The translations under genes and the position numbers were made by a program. Of a stretch of DNA of 64,000 nt, positions 1-8,767 are shown piece by piece. This stretch comes from Coriobacteriia bacterium (GTDB lineage Bacteria; Actinomycetota; Coriobacteriia; Anaerosomatales; PALSA-660). The notes beneath the pieces are model-generated. The model was not told the DNA's origin, made no database searches, and saw nothing but the letters and a program-made list of their open reading frames with translations. Location: assembly GCA_025361335.1 (NCBI GenBank), contig JANYAK010000038.1, forward strand, positions 1-64,000, read 5' to 3'. The number at the start of each line of letters is the position of its first letter. Position 1 is the stretch's first letter.

Positions 1-430
1 GATGCCCTCGTAGTTGTACGTCCGCCAGAGGTCCCGCTGCACCATCACGCTCTCGTCCGGGTTCGCGGTGTAGAAGTGGACGCCCTGCTTGAACTTGAAG
101 AAGCGGAACACGGGTATGGCCCCGTCGGCCGCGGTCGGGCATACGTTGTACACCGCGTTCTCGAAACGGTAGGTCTGTGCCTGGTTCTGCCGCACGCTCA
201 ACATCTCGTCCGGGTTCGCCGTGTAGAAGTGCACACCGGCCCTCATGTTGAAGAAGCGGTACAGGGGGGCGTTGTTCGCCGGATTCGAGAAATTGACCTG
301 GAAGGCGACGATCTCGAGACGGTAGGTCGCCCCGAGCTGGGTCTGGACGTAGACCTTCTCGTCCGGGTTCGCTGTGTAGAAGTGCGCGCCGTTCCTCATG
401 TTGTAGAAGCGCCAGACGGGGTGCAGGCCC
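1..430 (-). repeat. DUF5648-like tandem repeats, 51-aa (153-bp) period
   Basis: HFYTANPDE core encoded three times; equivalent bases at 55, 208 and 361 (spacing 153 bp). Confidence 0.75.
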
Positions 431-1776
431 GGCGCGGGCGGGGTCGCGGCCAGTTCGACGTTCTGCGTGGCGGTGCCACCTGCGGTGATGCCGACTCCTG
501 TGATGGTCCTGCTGACGTAGCCGGTCTTGGCGTAGGTCACGGAGTAGGTGCCGACGGCGACGCCCGAGACGGTGTAGGCGCCGCCGGTTGTCGTGGTCAC
601 CGGGGCGAGCGCTCCGACGGTCACCGAGACTCCGGCCAGCGCGGCGCCCCCGGTCGCGGTCACGTTGCCCGAGAGCGAGCCCGTGGTGGGCGCCTCCACC
701 GAGAGCGTCCCCCCGAGCACGGTCCCCTTCGGCCCGTCGCTCTGCGCCGCGATCCATATGCGAGTGGCGTCATCAGGTGCGATAGCGACGCCGTGCATGC
801 GAAGGTTGCCGCTCTCTCCGACGCCCGAGGGGAGGCGGTCCGATTCCCACGTCACGCCGCCGTCGGCCGTGCGCCAGAACACCGCTGACTCGCCGACAGC
901 GATGCCGTTGCGGGTGCCGCTGAACGCGACCGCATTCGGCCTCATGTCGTCGACCGAGTAGCCCGGGAAGTTGCTGAAGGGCGCGTCCTGGACCGTCCAC
1001 GAATGGGACACGGCGTTCCAGGACAAGAATGTGTTGGCATCCCCGACAACCCACCCATGACTCGCGTCGGGGAACGCTACGGACCTGAGGGCCTGGGCAC
1101 CCGCCGACGTCACCGACTGCCACGCCGATCCGTCCCATCGCAGAGTGACCCCGGAAGCGCCCACGGCGACCGCCATGCTGGAGCTCGGCGCGGAGACCCC
1201 GTACAGGTCAAGAACGGTGCCACTGACCGAGACGGCCCACGTCGATCCGCCGTCGGTCGTTCGCAGGATGACCCCACCGGCGCCGACAGCCCAGCCGTTC
1301 GAAGCGTCCGAGAAGGACACCGCGTTGAGCTTGGCCGCGGTGATTCCCGATCCGTATCGAGCCCAAGTGCCGCCGTTCCACTTGAGGATGAGCCCGGCGT
1401 CGCCGACCGCCCACACGTTCGTGACACTGACGGCATCGACGCCGTTGAGGGCGCCGGTGAACGATGCGAGTTTGGGTTCGGCCCACGGAGGACCGGCGAG
1501 ACCAGAGACGACGAGCGGCCGCACGAGGGCGGCCGAGCCGTCCTGGTACCATCCGACGGCCCACACATGCGCCGAATCCGCGGCGCTGACCGCGCGCAGA
1601 TCCGCGCTGACGACCACGTCCAGATCGCCGGCGTCGCGGTAGTTTGCCGGGCCCGTGTACTCGTGCGACCAAGAAGTGGTGAGCGCCGCCGACGCGGCCA
1701 CCACCCATACGAGGAGCGGGATGAGCGCGATCGCGAGCGCCGTTGCGACGAAGGAACGTCGGCTGCGCGGGAGCAT
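1..1776 (-). CDS. Secreted multidomain protein, partial (C-terminus beyond left edge): N-terminal hydrophobic signal/anchor, YCF48-like beta-propeller repeats, CarboxypepD_reg-like domain, at least three DUF5648-like repeats
   Basis: Manual translation of the reverse complement from ATG at 1776 is open to base 1 (592 codons, no stop): MLPRSRRSFVATALAIALIPLLVWVV...; repeated WAVG..G.ILRTTDGGSTW motifs; SGNVTATGGAALAGVSVTVG...; three RFFNMRxGVHFYTANPDE units at an exact 153-bp period. Absent from the ORF track because it has no stop in the window. Confidence 0.85.
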   Translation of the reverse strand, partial: MLPRSRRSFVATALAIALIPLLVWVVAASAALTTSWSHEYTGPANYRDAGDLDVVVSADLRAVSAADSAHVWAVGWYQDGSAALVRPLVVSGLAGPPWAEPKLASFTGALNGVDAVSVTNVWAVGDAGLILKWNGGTWARYGSGITAAKLNAVSFSDASNGWAVGAGGVILRTTDGGSTWAVSVSGTVLDLYGVSAPSSSMAVAVGASGVTLRWDGSAWQSVTSAGAQALRSVAFPDASHGWVVGDANTFLSWNAVSHSWTVQDAPFSNFPGYSVDDMRPNAVAFSGTRNGIAVGESAVFWRTADGGVTWESDRLPSGVGESGNLRMHGVAIAPDDATRIWIAAQSDGPKGTVLGGTLSVEAPTTGSLSGNVTATGGAALAGVSVTVGALAPVTTTTGGAYTVSGVAVGTYSVTYAKTGYVSRTITGVGITAGGTATQNVELAATPPAPGLHPVWRFYNMRNGAHFYTANPDEKVYVQTQLGATYRLEIVAFQVNFSNPANNAPLYRFFNMRAGVHFYTANPDEMLSVRQNQAQTYRFENAVYNVCPTAADGAIPVFRFFKFKQGVHFYTANPDESVMVQRDLWRTYNYEGI

Positions 1777-1993
1777 GGACGACACCTACCCCTCATGGGG
1801 ACGTGCCCGGGCTGTTCAGACCCGGTGTCTCCAGCCACTGCCGTGCCATCCGGCGGCGTCCGGTACTGGTGACGCGGGCAATTATACACGCAGGGATCGA
1901 CCTTTCCTCGGGGTGCGGCCGAACGGCGCGGACCCGACCGGCGCTGTTCGCTCGCCCACAGAAGCGAGCCCTGGCGGACGATGCCCCGCGCGA

Positions 1994-2021
1994 ACGACCC
2001 CCGGCGGGAACCGGGGGTCGT
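1994..2021 (-). terminator. Hairpin downstream of tRNA-Sec
   Basis: acgacccccgg-N6-ccgggggtcgt, 11-bp perfect stem just 3' of selC. Confidence 0.6.
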
Positions 2022-2034
2022 GGCTCGTAGATGG

Positions 2035-2131
2035 TGGCGGAGGCGCGTGCGAATCGAACACACCCAGGAGGCTCTTCACCCCCCACGACGGTTTTGAAGA
2101 CCGCGGAGCCCACCAGGACCCATTCGCCTCC
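2035..2131 (-). tRNA. selC: tRNA-Sec (anticodon UCA), CCA encoded
   Basis: Reverse complement GGAGGCGAATGGGTCCTGGTGGGCTCCGCGGTCTTCAAAACCGTCGTGGGGGGTGAAGAGCCTCCTGGGTGTGTTCGATTCGCACGCGCCTCCGCCA: acceptor GGAGGCG/CGCCTCC, UCA in CUUCAAA loop, long variable arm, T-arm, discriminator G, CCA. Confidence 0.93.
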
Positions 2132-2352
2132 AAGCGGCTATGGTGGCGACCTGCGCCGGTGGTGTCAACGGCGGACCGGGAGCGCTCTGGCGTACACAGG
2201 GCTTAGCGGCGGCGGACTGGAGGCCCTATGGCGACGGCCAGGTCGGGCGCTGCGCCCGTGAGGGATCTCTCATGCGGTTCTCATCTCCTGCTCATGCGCA
2301 ATGCCGAGTATCAACGGCATGCGCCACCGAGCAGAGATGCGGGGTTCCCAAG

Positions 2353-3702
2353 ATGAGGCTTCGAGCCAAGATGATCGCGCACCCCGTCGTCGCGATCATG
2401 ATCTTCCTCGCGTTCGTCGGTGTCGCCGCGGGCGCCGTGCCCGCGTTCCGAGCCTCGGAGCGTGCATCGTTCTGCACGTCGTGCCATGAGATGGGCCCGT
2501 ACTACGACGCTTGGGCGAAGGGGCCGCATCGTCTCGTCGAGTGCGTCGAATGTCACGTGGACGCCGGCGCGCTCAATCACGTCTCGCACAAGGCGACCGC
2601 GGCCAAGGAGCTGTGGATACACCTCACGGGAGATCCGCGCTTCCCGAAGGGGACCGCGGCGGTTCCCGATGCTCGCTGTCTGACGTGCCACGCGTCCATA
2701 CCCCGATCCTCCGGTCCTCGGTTCTCGCACAAAGCCCACGCGAAGACGGGCCCATGCCTGACGTGTCACCTCGACGTGGGCCACAGGGTCCCCCTGGCCG
2801 CCCTCGTCGCCGCCGGGGTTCTCAAGTCCGGCGTGGAGACCTCTCGGACGCCCGCCGCTGCCTCCGCCGCCACGACGGCGACCCTCCACACCGTGGTGCC
2901 GTGCACCCGATGCCACGACCTGAACGCGATCGCCTGCGCCACCTGTCACAAGCCCGCGCACAAGGACCGAGGGGAGTGCGCGACCTGCCATCGCCCCGGT
3001 CCGCGATGGGTCTTCTCGCACCCCGCGTCCGCGGACTGCGCGTCGTGTCACGCCGCGCCGCAGAAGCACTTCGGCGCTTCGTGCGCCTCATGCCACTCCC
3101 CGAGCGTCCCGTTCGCACGGACGGTCTACACCCACACGTCGGACGCGTGCGGCGACTGCCACGCCGCGCCGGCCCGCCATAACACCGCGGCAGCCTGCGC
3201 CGCGTGTCATCGAAAGCCCGGCGTGTCGTGGGCCTTCTCCCATCCGGACACATCAGCGTGCGGGTCATGCCATGCGGCGCCCGCGAAGCACTTCGGCGGG
3301 GCTTGCGCGAGCTGCCACCATCTCGGAGTGGCCTTCGCCAAGGCGTTATATCGCCATACGTCCTCGGGGTGCGCGTCATGTCACTCCTCTCCCGCCGGTC
3401 ACAACCGGGCGGTGTCGTGCGCGTCATGCCACAAGAGGCCGGGCGTGTCCTGGGCCGCCTCACACCCCTCCTCGACGTCGTGCGCGTCATGTCACAGGGC
3501 GCCTTCGTCCCACTACGGCACCTCGTGCGCTTCGTGCCACAAGGCGTCCGTCGCGTGGAGCTCGGCCACATTCCGACACCCGTCCACCGGACCCAAGCAC
3601 ACGTACCGCAGCTTCGCCTGCGTGAAGTGCCATCCGAACGGATACGCCTCGCACACGTGCGTCGCTTGCCACGATTCCGGGGCCGGTGGGAGCGACGACT
3701 AG
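2353..3702 (+). CDS. Membrane-anchored multiheme c-type cytochrome, 19 CxxCH motifs; NapC/NirT-like N-terminus
   Basis: ATG at 2353 (MRLRAKMIAHPVVAIMIFLAFVGVAAGAVPAFRASERASFCTSCHEMGPYYDAW...), one N-terminal TM helix, 19 CxxCH motifs counted by hand. Confidence 0.93.
   Translation: MRLRAKMIAHPVVAIMIFLAFVGVAAGAVPAFRASERASFCTSCHEMGPYYDAWAKGPHRLVECVECHVDAGALNHVSHKATAAKELWIHLTGDPRFPKGTAAVPDARCLTCHASIPRSSGPRFSHKAHAKTGPCLTCHLDVGHRVPLAALVAAGVLKSGVETSRTPAAASAATTATLHTVVPCTRCHDLNAIACATCHKPAHKDRGECATCHRPGPRWVFSHPASADCASCHAAPQKHFGASCASCHSPSVPFARTVYTHTSDACGDCHAAPARHNTAAACAACHRKPGVSWAFSHPDTSACGSCHAAPAKHFGGACASCHHLGVAFAKALYRHTSSGCASCHSSPAGHNRAVSCASCHKRPGVSWAASHPSSTSCASCHRAPSSHYGTSCASCHKASVAWSSATFRHPSTGPKHTYRSFACVKCHPNGYASHTCVACHDSGAGGSDD
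2995..3660 (+). repeat. Tandem four-heme modules with 222-bp (74-aa) period
   Basis: Modules start at 2995 (PGPRWVFSHP), 3217 (PGVSWAFSHP) and 3439 (PGVSWAASHP), exact 222-bp spacing; third module diverges at its C-terminal half. Confidence 0.85.
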
Positions 3703-3775
3703 CGCACCGGACCCGCGGGCGGTTCCGGTGTCAGGGAGGAACGGTGGGGCGGTAGTATCCATCGAGGGGGTTGCC

Positions 3776-4156
3776 ATGAAGATGCCGCACGAACGATCGG
3801 TCGCCATAGCGGTCTCGGTGACGGCGGGTCTGCTGGCGACCGCGGCCGTGACATTCACCTTGTGGGGAAACGCGCCCGGAGCCCCGGGGTCCGGAGATCT
3901 CCCGGTCATAACGGTTGACTCCTCTGCCCCCACCGGGACGACGGCGACGCCCACGGTCGCCTCCACGTTCCCCCCACCTCCAGCGAAGCCGCCCGCCGCG
4001 GCACGCCCGGCCCAAGCGAACGCGACTGGTCCTTCGGGTACGAAGACATCGGGCGCGGTTGAAGACCACGAGGTGGTGAAGCCTCGGATCCACGAGTCGG
4101 ACGAGTCCCCGCCGGCGCCATCAGAGCGCTCCGCCCCGAGCCCCGGCGGCGACTGA
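3776..4156 (+). CDS. Small single-pass membrane protein with Pro/Ala-rich extracytoplasmic tail
   Basis: MKMPHERSVAIAVSVTAGLLATAAVTFTLWG then low-complexity P/A/S/T region. Confidence 0.6.
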   Translation: MKMPHERSVAIAVSVTAGLLATAAVTFTLWGNAPGAPGSGDLPVITVDSSAPTGTTATPTVASTFPPPPAKPPAAARPAQANATGPSGTKTSGAVEDHEVVKPRIHESDESPPAPSERSAPSPGGD

Positions 4157-4192
4157 CACGGACAGGCGACGGCCTGGGAAAGGAGCGGTCCG

Positions 4193-4858
4193 TTGAGGAT
4201 CCTGCTCGTCGAGGATGAGGACCGCATCGCTTCGTTCGTGGCGAAGGGCCTGATCGCGGAAGGGCACACGGTCGAGCGCGCCACCGGCGTGAGCGAGGGC
4301 GCGGCGATGGGGGTCAGCCGGGACTACGACCTCGTCCTTCTCGACCTTCTGCTGCCCGACGGGCACGGGCGCGACGTGCTTGCGGGAGTCAGGGCGGCCA
4401 AACCCGAGCTTCCGGTCATCGTGCTGTCGGCCCTCGGTGAGATCGATGACAAGGTCGACCTGCTCGACATGGGGGCGGACGACTACCTCACGAAACCGTT
4501 CTCCATGCGCGAGCTCTCGGCACGGGTCCGCGCCAGCGTGCGCCATGGCGCGGCGGCAAGCCATGTCGTGACCATACGCGACCTGACGCTCGACACCCAC
4601 ACCCGCGTGGCCAAGCGTGGCGGCAGATCAGCGGACCTCCCATCGCGGGAGTTCGCGCTCCTCGAGTACCTCATGCGGCATGCTGGGCAGGTGGTCACGC
4701 GTCAGCAGCTTCTGGATGCCGTGTGGGGATTCGATTTCGACACAGGCAGCAACGTGGTCGACGTCTACGTGGGATACGTGCGGCGCAAGCTTGACGAGCC
4801 GGGGCGACCGTCGGCCATCGAGACGGTGCGCGGAGCGGGCTACCGTGTCCCTTCGTGA
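4193..4858 (+). CDS. OmpR/PhoB-family response regulator
   Basis: MRILLVEDEDRIASFVAKGL... receiver with DLVLLDLLLPDG and winged-helix C-terminus (VWGFDFDTGSNVVDVYVGYVRRKLD); TTG start. Confidence 0.93.
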   Translation: MRILLVEDEDRIASFVAKGLIAEGHTVERATGVSEGAAMGVSRDYDLVLLDLLLPDGHGRDVLAGVRAAKPELPVIVLSALGEIDDKVDLLDMGADDYLTKPFSMRELSARVRASVRHGAAASHVVTIRDLTLDTHTRVAKRGGRSADLPSREFALLEYLMRHAGQVVTRQQLLDAVWGFDFDTGSNVVDVYVGYVRRKLDEPGRPSAIETVRGAGYRVPS

Positions 4859-6266
4859 GCGGCTGACGACCACGACAAGGGTTGCCCTCGCCGTCACGGC
4901 GATCCTGGCCATCGGCGTGGCCTCGCTCTCGACCATCTCCTACTTCAGCGTCCGCGAGCGCCTGCGCGTCGACCTCGATCGCGCGCTGCTCAGAGAGACG
5001 GAAGCGTTCGCCGCCTCGATCGTCCAGACTTCGACGGCGAGCCCCGGGCGCGATCTGCACGCCGCCGCGCGCGTGTACCTGGAGACGCGGACGGCGGTCT
5101 ATTCGAACTCGCGCCCCATCCTGATGATCAGACTTTCCGACGGCAGGGTGCTGTCCAACTCCAGCGTCCGACTCGAAGACGCGCCGGGCAATGTGTCCGC
5201 CCTCGACGCGGCGGGCAGCGTGCGGGCGTACGCCGATCTCGAGTACAGGGGCGAGGCGTACCGGGCGGCCACGGTACCCGTGCTGGACAAGGTCGGCACC
5301 GCCGTCGCGGTCTTTGAAGCCGCGCTCCCTCTGACCCCGTCCCGGGAGCTCGCTGCTCAGCTGCTCCGCATCCTTGCTGTGGCGAGCATCCTCATCACGG
5401 TGCTGGGTGCCCTGTTGTCCGCCATCGCGGCGCGTACCAGCCTCGCGCCGCTGAGACAGGCCGCCGCCTCGGCCGACCGCATCACACACGCCCGTCTGGC
5501 CGAGCGCATCAGCTATGCGGGCCCGAACGATGAGGCGGGCCGGCTCGTCTCGGCCGTGAACGCCATGCTCGATCGCCTCGAAGCGGCCTTCCGCGAACAG
5601 AGGCACTTCCTCGCGGACGCTTCGCATGAACTCAGGACACCGCTCGCCGTCGTCTCCGGCCACCTCGAGATACTGGAGGCGCCCCACCTGCCGCAGCAGG
5701 AGCGGAGCGATGAGCTGGCGATCGTTGCCGACGAGGTGGCAAGGATGGGGCGGCTTGTCGAGGACATGCTCGCCCTGGCACGGCTGGAGTCCGAGGCGTC
5801 ACGGCCCTTCCAGCTCCTCGAGGTCCGCAGCCTCCTGCAGGAGGCTGCGGGGCGCGGGCGCGGACTCGGCTTGCAGACCATCACCGTCGACGCGCCCGGC
5901 GACCTGTGGATCTATGGCGAACCCGACCAGCTGATGCAGGCGCTGCTCAACCTGGTCAGCAACGCCGTCAGCCATACGCCGGCCACAGGCATGATATGGC
6001 TGACGGCCTCGGCCACGCGGGATACCGTGCGAGTGTGCGTCGAGGACAACGGACCGGGATTGCGTCCCGAGGACCTCGACCGCGTCTTCGACCGGTTCTA
6101 CCGCGGGGGCGGACCGCGGGGCGCCGGCGGTGGCAGCGGCCTCGGTCTCTCCATCGTCCAGCGTCTGGTGGAACTGCACGGTGGAGTGACCGAGGCCGCC
6201 AACAGGCAGGGGGGCGGTGCCGCGCTGAGCATCACTCTCCCACGAGCCCCCGCGCCGGCCGACTAG
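4845..6266 (+). CDS. HAMP-domain sensor histidine kinase
   Basis: GTG at 4845 overlapping the regulator's end; two TM helices, FLADASHELRTPLAVV H-box, HATPase_c motifs (NAVSHTP, DNGPGL, GSGLGLSIV). Confidence 0.92.
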   Translation: MSLRERLTTTTRVALAVTAILAIGVASLSTISYFSVRERLRVDLDRALLRETEAFAASIVQTSTASPGRDLHAAARVYLETRTAVYSNSRPILMIRLSDGRVLSNSSVRLEDAPGNVSALDAAGSVRAYADLEYRGEAYRAATVPVLDKVGTAVAVFEAALPLTPSRELAAQLLRILAVASILITVLGALLSAIAARTSLAPLRQAAASADRITHARLAERISYAGPNDEAGRLVSAVNAMLDRLEAAFREQRHFLADASHELRTPLAVVSGHLEILEAPHLPQQERSDELAIVADEVARMGRLVEDMLALARLESEASRPFQLLEVRSLLQEAAGRGRGLGLQTITVDAPGDLWIYGEPDQLMQALLNLVSNAVSHTPATGMIWLTASATRDTVRVCVEDNGPGLRPEDLDRVFDRFYRGGGPRGAGGGSGLGLSIVQRLVELHGGVTEAANRQGGGAALSITLPRAPAPAD

Positions 6267-6308
6267 CGCGACCATGCGCGCTGACGACCGTCGGATCCGC
6301 ACGGCCCG

Positions 6309-6860
6309 CTAGCGGGCGCCACTCCACTCGTCCGCCGTCATCAGCAGGAGAACGTGGGCGTACCCCTCGAGGGTGAGGACGGCGCCCGTGTCCCGGAGCC
6401 CCAGACGGCGTGCTACGCCCAGGGAACGCTCGTTGTCGGGCAAGATGACCGCATGTACCTGGGGCAGTCCGGCGACCTCGAAGCTGTGCCGTAACAGCAG
6501 CCGTGCGCCACGGGTCACGTAGCCGTTGCCGGTCCAGGGGGCGGCCTGGTTCCAACCGATCTCCACGAGCCCGGTGTCGTCCAGGGGCTTGAGCATCACC
6601 GAACCGACCGGATGACCGACCGTCTCCGGCACGAGCGCGTAGATCCCGAGACCGGCGGCCATCGCCTCGCTGCGCGAGATGATCGAGGCGATCCGCGTGC
6701 GCGCGGCCTCCTCGTCGGTGACCGGCGCGAGTTGGAGCCAGCGCGCTATCTCCTCGTCACCATAGACGCGCAGGAAGACCTCCAGGTCGTCTTCACGCCA
6801 CGCCCTCACGATGACGCCGTCGCCCCGCAAGAGAAGATCCGCGTACCGCGGCGCGCTCAC
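6309..6860 (-). CDS. GNAT-family N-acetyltransferase (RimJ/RimL-like)
   Basis: LLLRGDGVIVRAWREDDLEVFLRV...EIGWNQAAPWTGNGYVTRGARLLL... typical acetyltransferase_3 pattern. Confidence 0.8.
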   Translation of the reverse strand: MSAPRYADLLLRGDGVIVRAWREDDLEVFLRVYGDEEIARWLQLAPVTDEEAARTRIASIISRSEAMAAGLGIYALVPETVGHPVGSVMLKPLDDTGLVEIGWNQAAPWTGNGYVTRGARLLLRHSFEVAGLPQVHAVILPDNERSLGVARRLGLRDTGAVLTLEGYAHVLLLMTADEWSGAR

Positions 6861-8764
6861 GACCGCTTCCTCAGCACCCGGACGTCGCCGTCTCGCTTCG
6901 TGACCCCCTGCGCGTCGAAGTACTCGAGCAGCGGCACGATGTACTTGCGGGACGTCCCTGTGATGTCACGCGCGTCCTTCGCGAGCATCGTAGGATGCGC
7001 CCCCAAGTACTCCTCGATGCGCCGCCGGGCCTCTTGGACCGCGGCCGCGGCGAAATGCATCTCGGGGCCGAGCCGTACGACCTTGCCCATGGCGAACAAC
7101 TTGCCGAGCGCCTTTCGAGCGACGCCCGGGTCCACGCCTGCCCGGCTCGCCAGTTCCGCGACCCCCGGTGTGGAGAGCCCGAGCTCCTCGAGGATCGGAA
7201 CCAGCCTGTCCAGCGCGGCATCCTCCTCGGCCAGCGCCGCGACCGCGGCCTGCGGATGCCGCACCGTCCCGGCTGTCGCCCGGACCAGCCCGCGCTGCGC
7301 AGCAAGGTCCACCACCGCGTCGAAGACCCTCTGGGGCACACGCCGATCGACAAGGTCGCGCAACGCACCCCCCGCCACTCCCGTGGCCATGGGGTGATCC
7401 TCATGGAAGCGGAGCAACGCTTCCGCGGTGCCGTCGAAGAGCCGCTCCAGCCCCTCCGGCGTGACGAAGTACGTGTCGGCCGCGACCTTCAATCGGCGAA
7501 GGTCGGCCCGGTTGAGCTCATCCGCCACCCCCGCGCGGGGGATCCCGAGCGCGGTCGCGACCTGCGCCGAGGTCATCGGCACGCCGCGCGAGGCGAGCAG
7601 ACCGAGCGTCGCCCCCGACAGGTCGTGTCGCACCAGCGCCTCGAGAAGAGCGCGCTCCGTGTCGCGCAAGTGCGTCCTCCGCGGCGGGAGCACGTCGAGC
7701 ACTACGCCTCCCCCGATCGTGAGCATCGGAGAATACGAGCGCACGATGAAGCGGTCGTCGTAGCGCGGCGCGATGGGTCCCTCGAGTCTGATCTGGGCGA
7801 AGGCGTGCTCCCCCGGCTGCAGCTCTTCTCCGTCCATCAGCAGGACGCGTCCGAGAACCTCGCGGGTCCCATGATGCACATGGACGCGGGCGCCGGAAAC
7901 GAACGGACGCTCGTTGCCGGGCAGATAGGTGAAGCGTGCGTCGAACCGCTCCGTCACGGTGAGCGTCCCCACAGCGGCGACGACATCCCCACGCGCCACC
8001 TCATCCACGTCAAGCCCGACGATGTTGAGAGCGACACGATGCCCCGCGTCCGCGCGCTCGACCGCCTGGGAGTGCACCTGCACGCCGCGAACGCGGCCCG
8101 TGCGGCCCGATGGAAGGACCTCGACCGGATCGTCCCGGCTCACCGAGCCCGACCACAGGGTGCCGGTCACGACCGTGCCGGAGCCCGCGACGGTGAACAC
8201 GCGGTCCACGGGAAGGCGCATGGGCAGGGAGGCCTGGCGGGCGGGCGCCTCCCCCGAGACGGCGTCCAGAGCGGCGCGCAGTTCGTCGAGGCCGCTCCCG
8301 GTCCTGCTCGACACGGCCACGATCGGGGCGTGCTCGATCGATGTCCCCTCCAGAAGGCGCGCCACGTCGTCGGCCACGAGCGCGATCCAGTCGTCGTCCG
8401 CGAGATCCGATTTGGTGATCGCCACCACCCCCCGCGATATCCCCAGCAGGTCGATGATGGCGAGATGCTCGCGGGTCTGGGGCATGATGCCGTCATCCGC
8501 GGCGACGACCAGCAGCACGACATCGATGCCCGTCGCGCCGGCGACCATCTGGCGGATGAAGCGCTCGTGGCCTGGCACGTCGACGACGCCCATCGAGTTC
8601 CCGCTGGGAAGGTCGAGCCGGGCGAACCCGAGTTCGATCGTGACGCCGCGCTCCTTCTCCTCGGGCAACCGGTCGGGATCCGTGCCCGTGAGCGCCTTGA
8701 CAAGCGCGGACTTCCCATGATCGATGTGGCCGGCAGTACCCAGAATGAGCGAGGCGGCTCCCAC
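6857..8764 (-). CDS. selB: Selenocysteine-specific translation elongation factor SelB
   Basis: ILGTAGHIDHGKSALVKALTGTDPDRLPEEKERGVTIELGFARLDL..., EF-Tu-like GTPase plus C-terminal winged helices. Confidence 0.96.
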   Translation of the reverse strand: MGAASLILGTAGHIDHGKSALVKALTGTDPDRLPEEKERGVTIELGFARLDLPSGNSMGVVDVPGHERFIRQMVAGATGIDVVLLVVAADDGIMPQTREHLAIIDLLGISRGVVAITKSDLADDDWIALVADDVARLLEGTSIEHAPIVAVSSRTGSGLDELRAALDAVSGEAPARQASLPMRLPVDRVFTVAGSGTVVTGTLWSGSVSRDDPVEVLPSGRTGRVRGVQVHSQAVERADAGHRVALNIVGLDVDEVARGDVVAAVGTLTVTERFDARFTYLPGNERPFVSGARVHVHHGTREVLGRVLLMDGEELQPGEHAFAQIRLEGPIAPRYDDRFIVRSYSPMLTIGGGVVLDVLPPRRTHLRDTERALLEALVRHDLSGATLGLLASRGVPMTSAQVATALGIPRAGVADELNRADLRRLKVAADTYFVTPEGLERLFDGTAEALLRFHEDHPMATGVAGGALRDLVDRRVPQRVFDAVVDLAAQRGLVRATAGTVRHPQAAVAALAEEDAALDRLVPILEELGLSTPGVAELASRAGVDPGVARKALGKLFAMGKVVRLGPEMHFAAAAVQEARRRIEEYLGAHPTMLAKDARDITGTSRKYIVPLLEYFDAQGVTKRDGDVRVLRKRS

Positions 8765-8767
8765 GTC

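Noticed and set aside
76-1872. Several plus- and minus-strand ORFs in the first 1.9 kb of the ORF track
   Set aside because: All overlap the edge-open minus-strand repeat protein, which has clear domain signatures.
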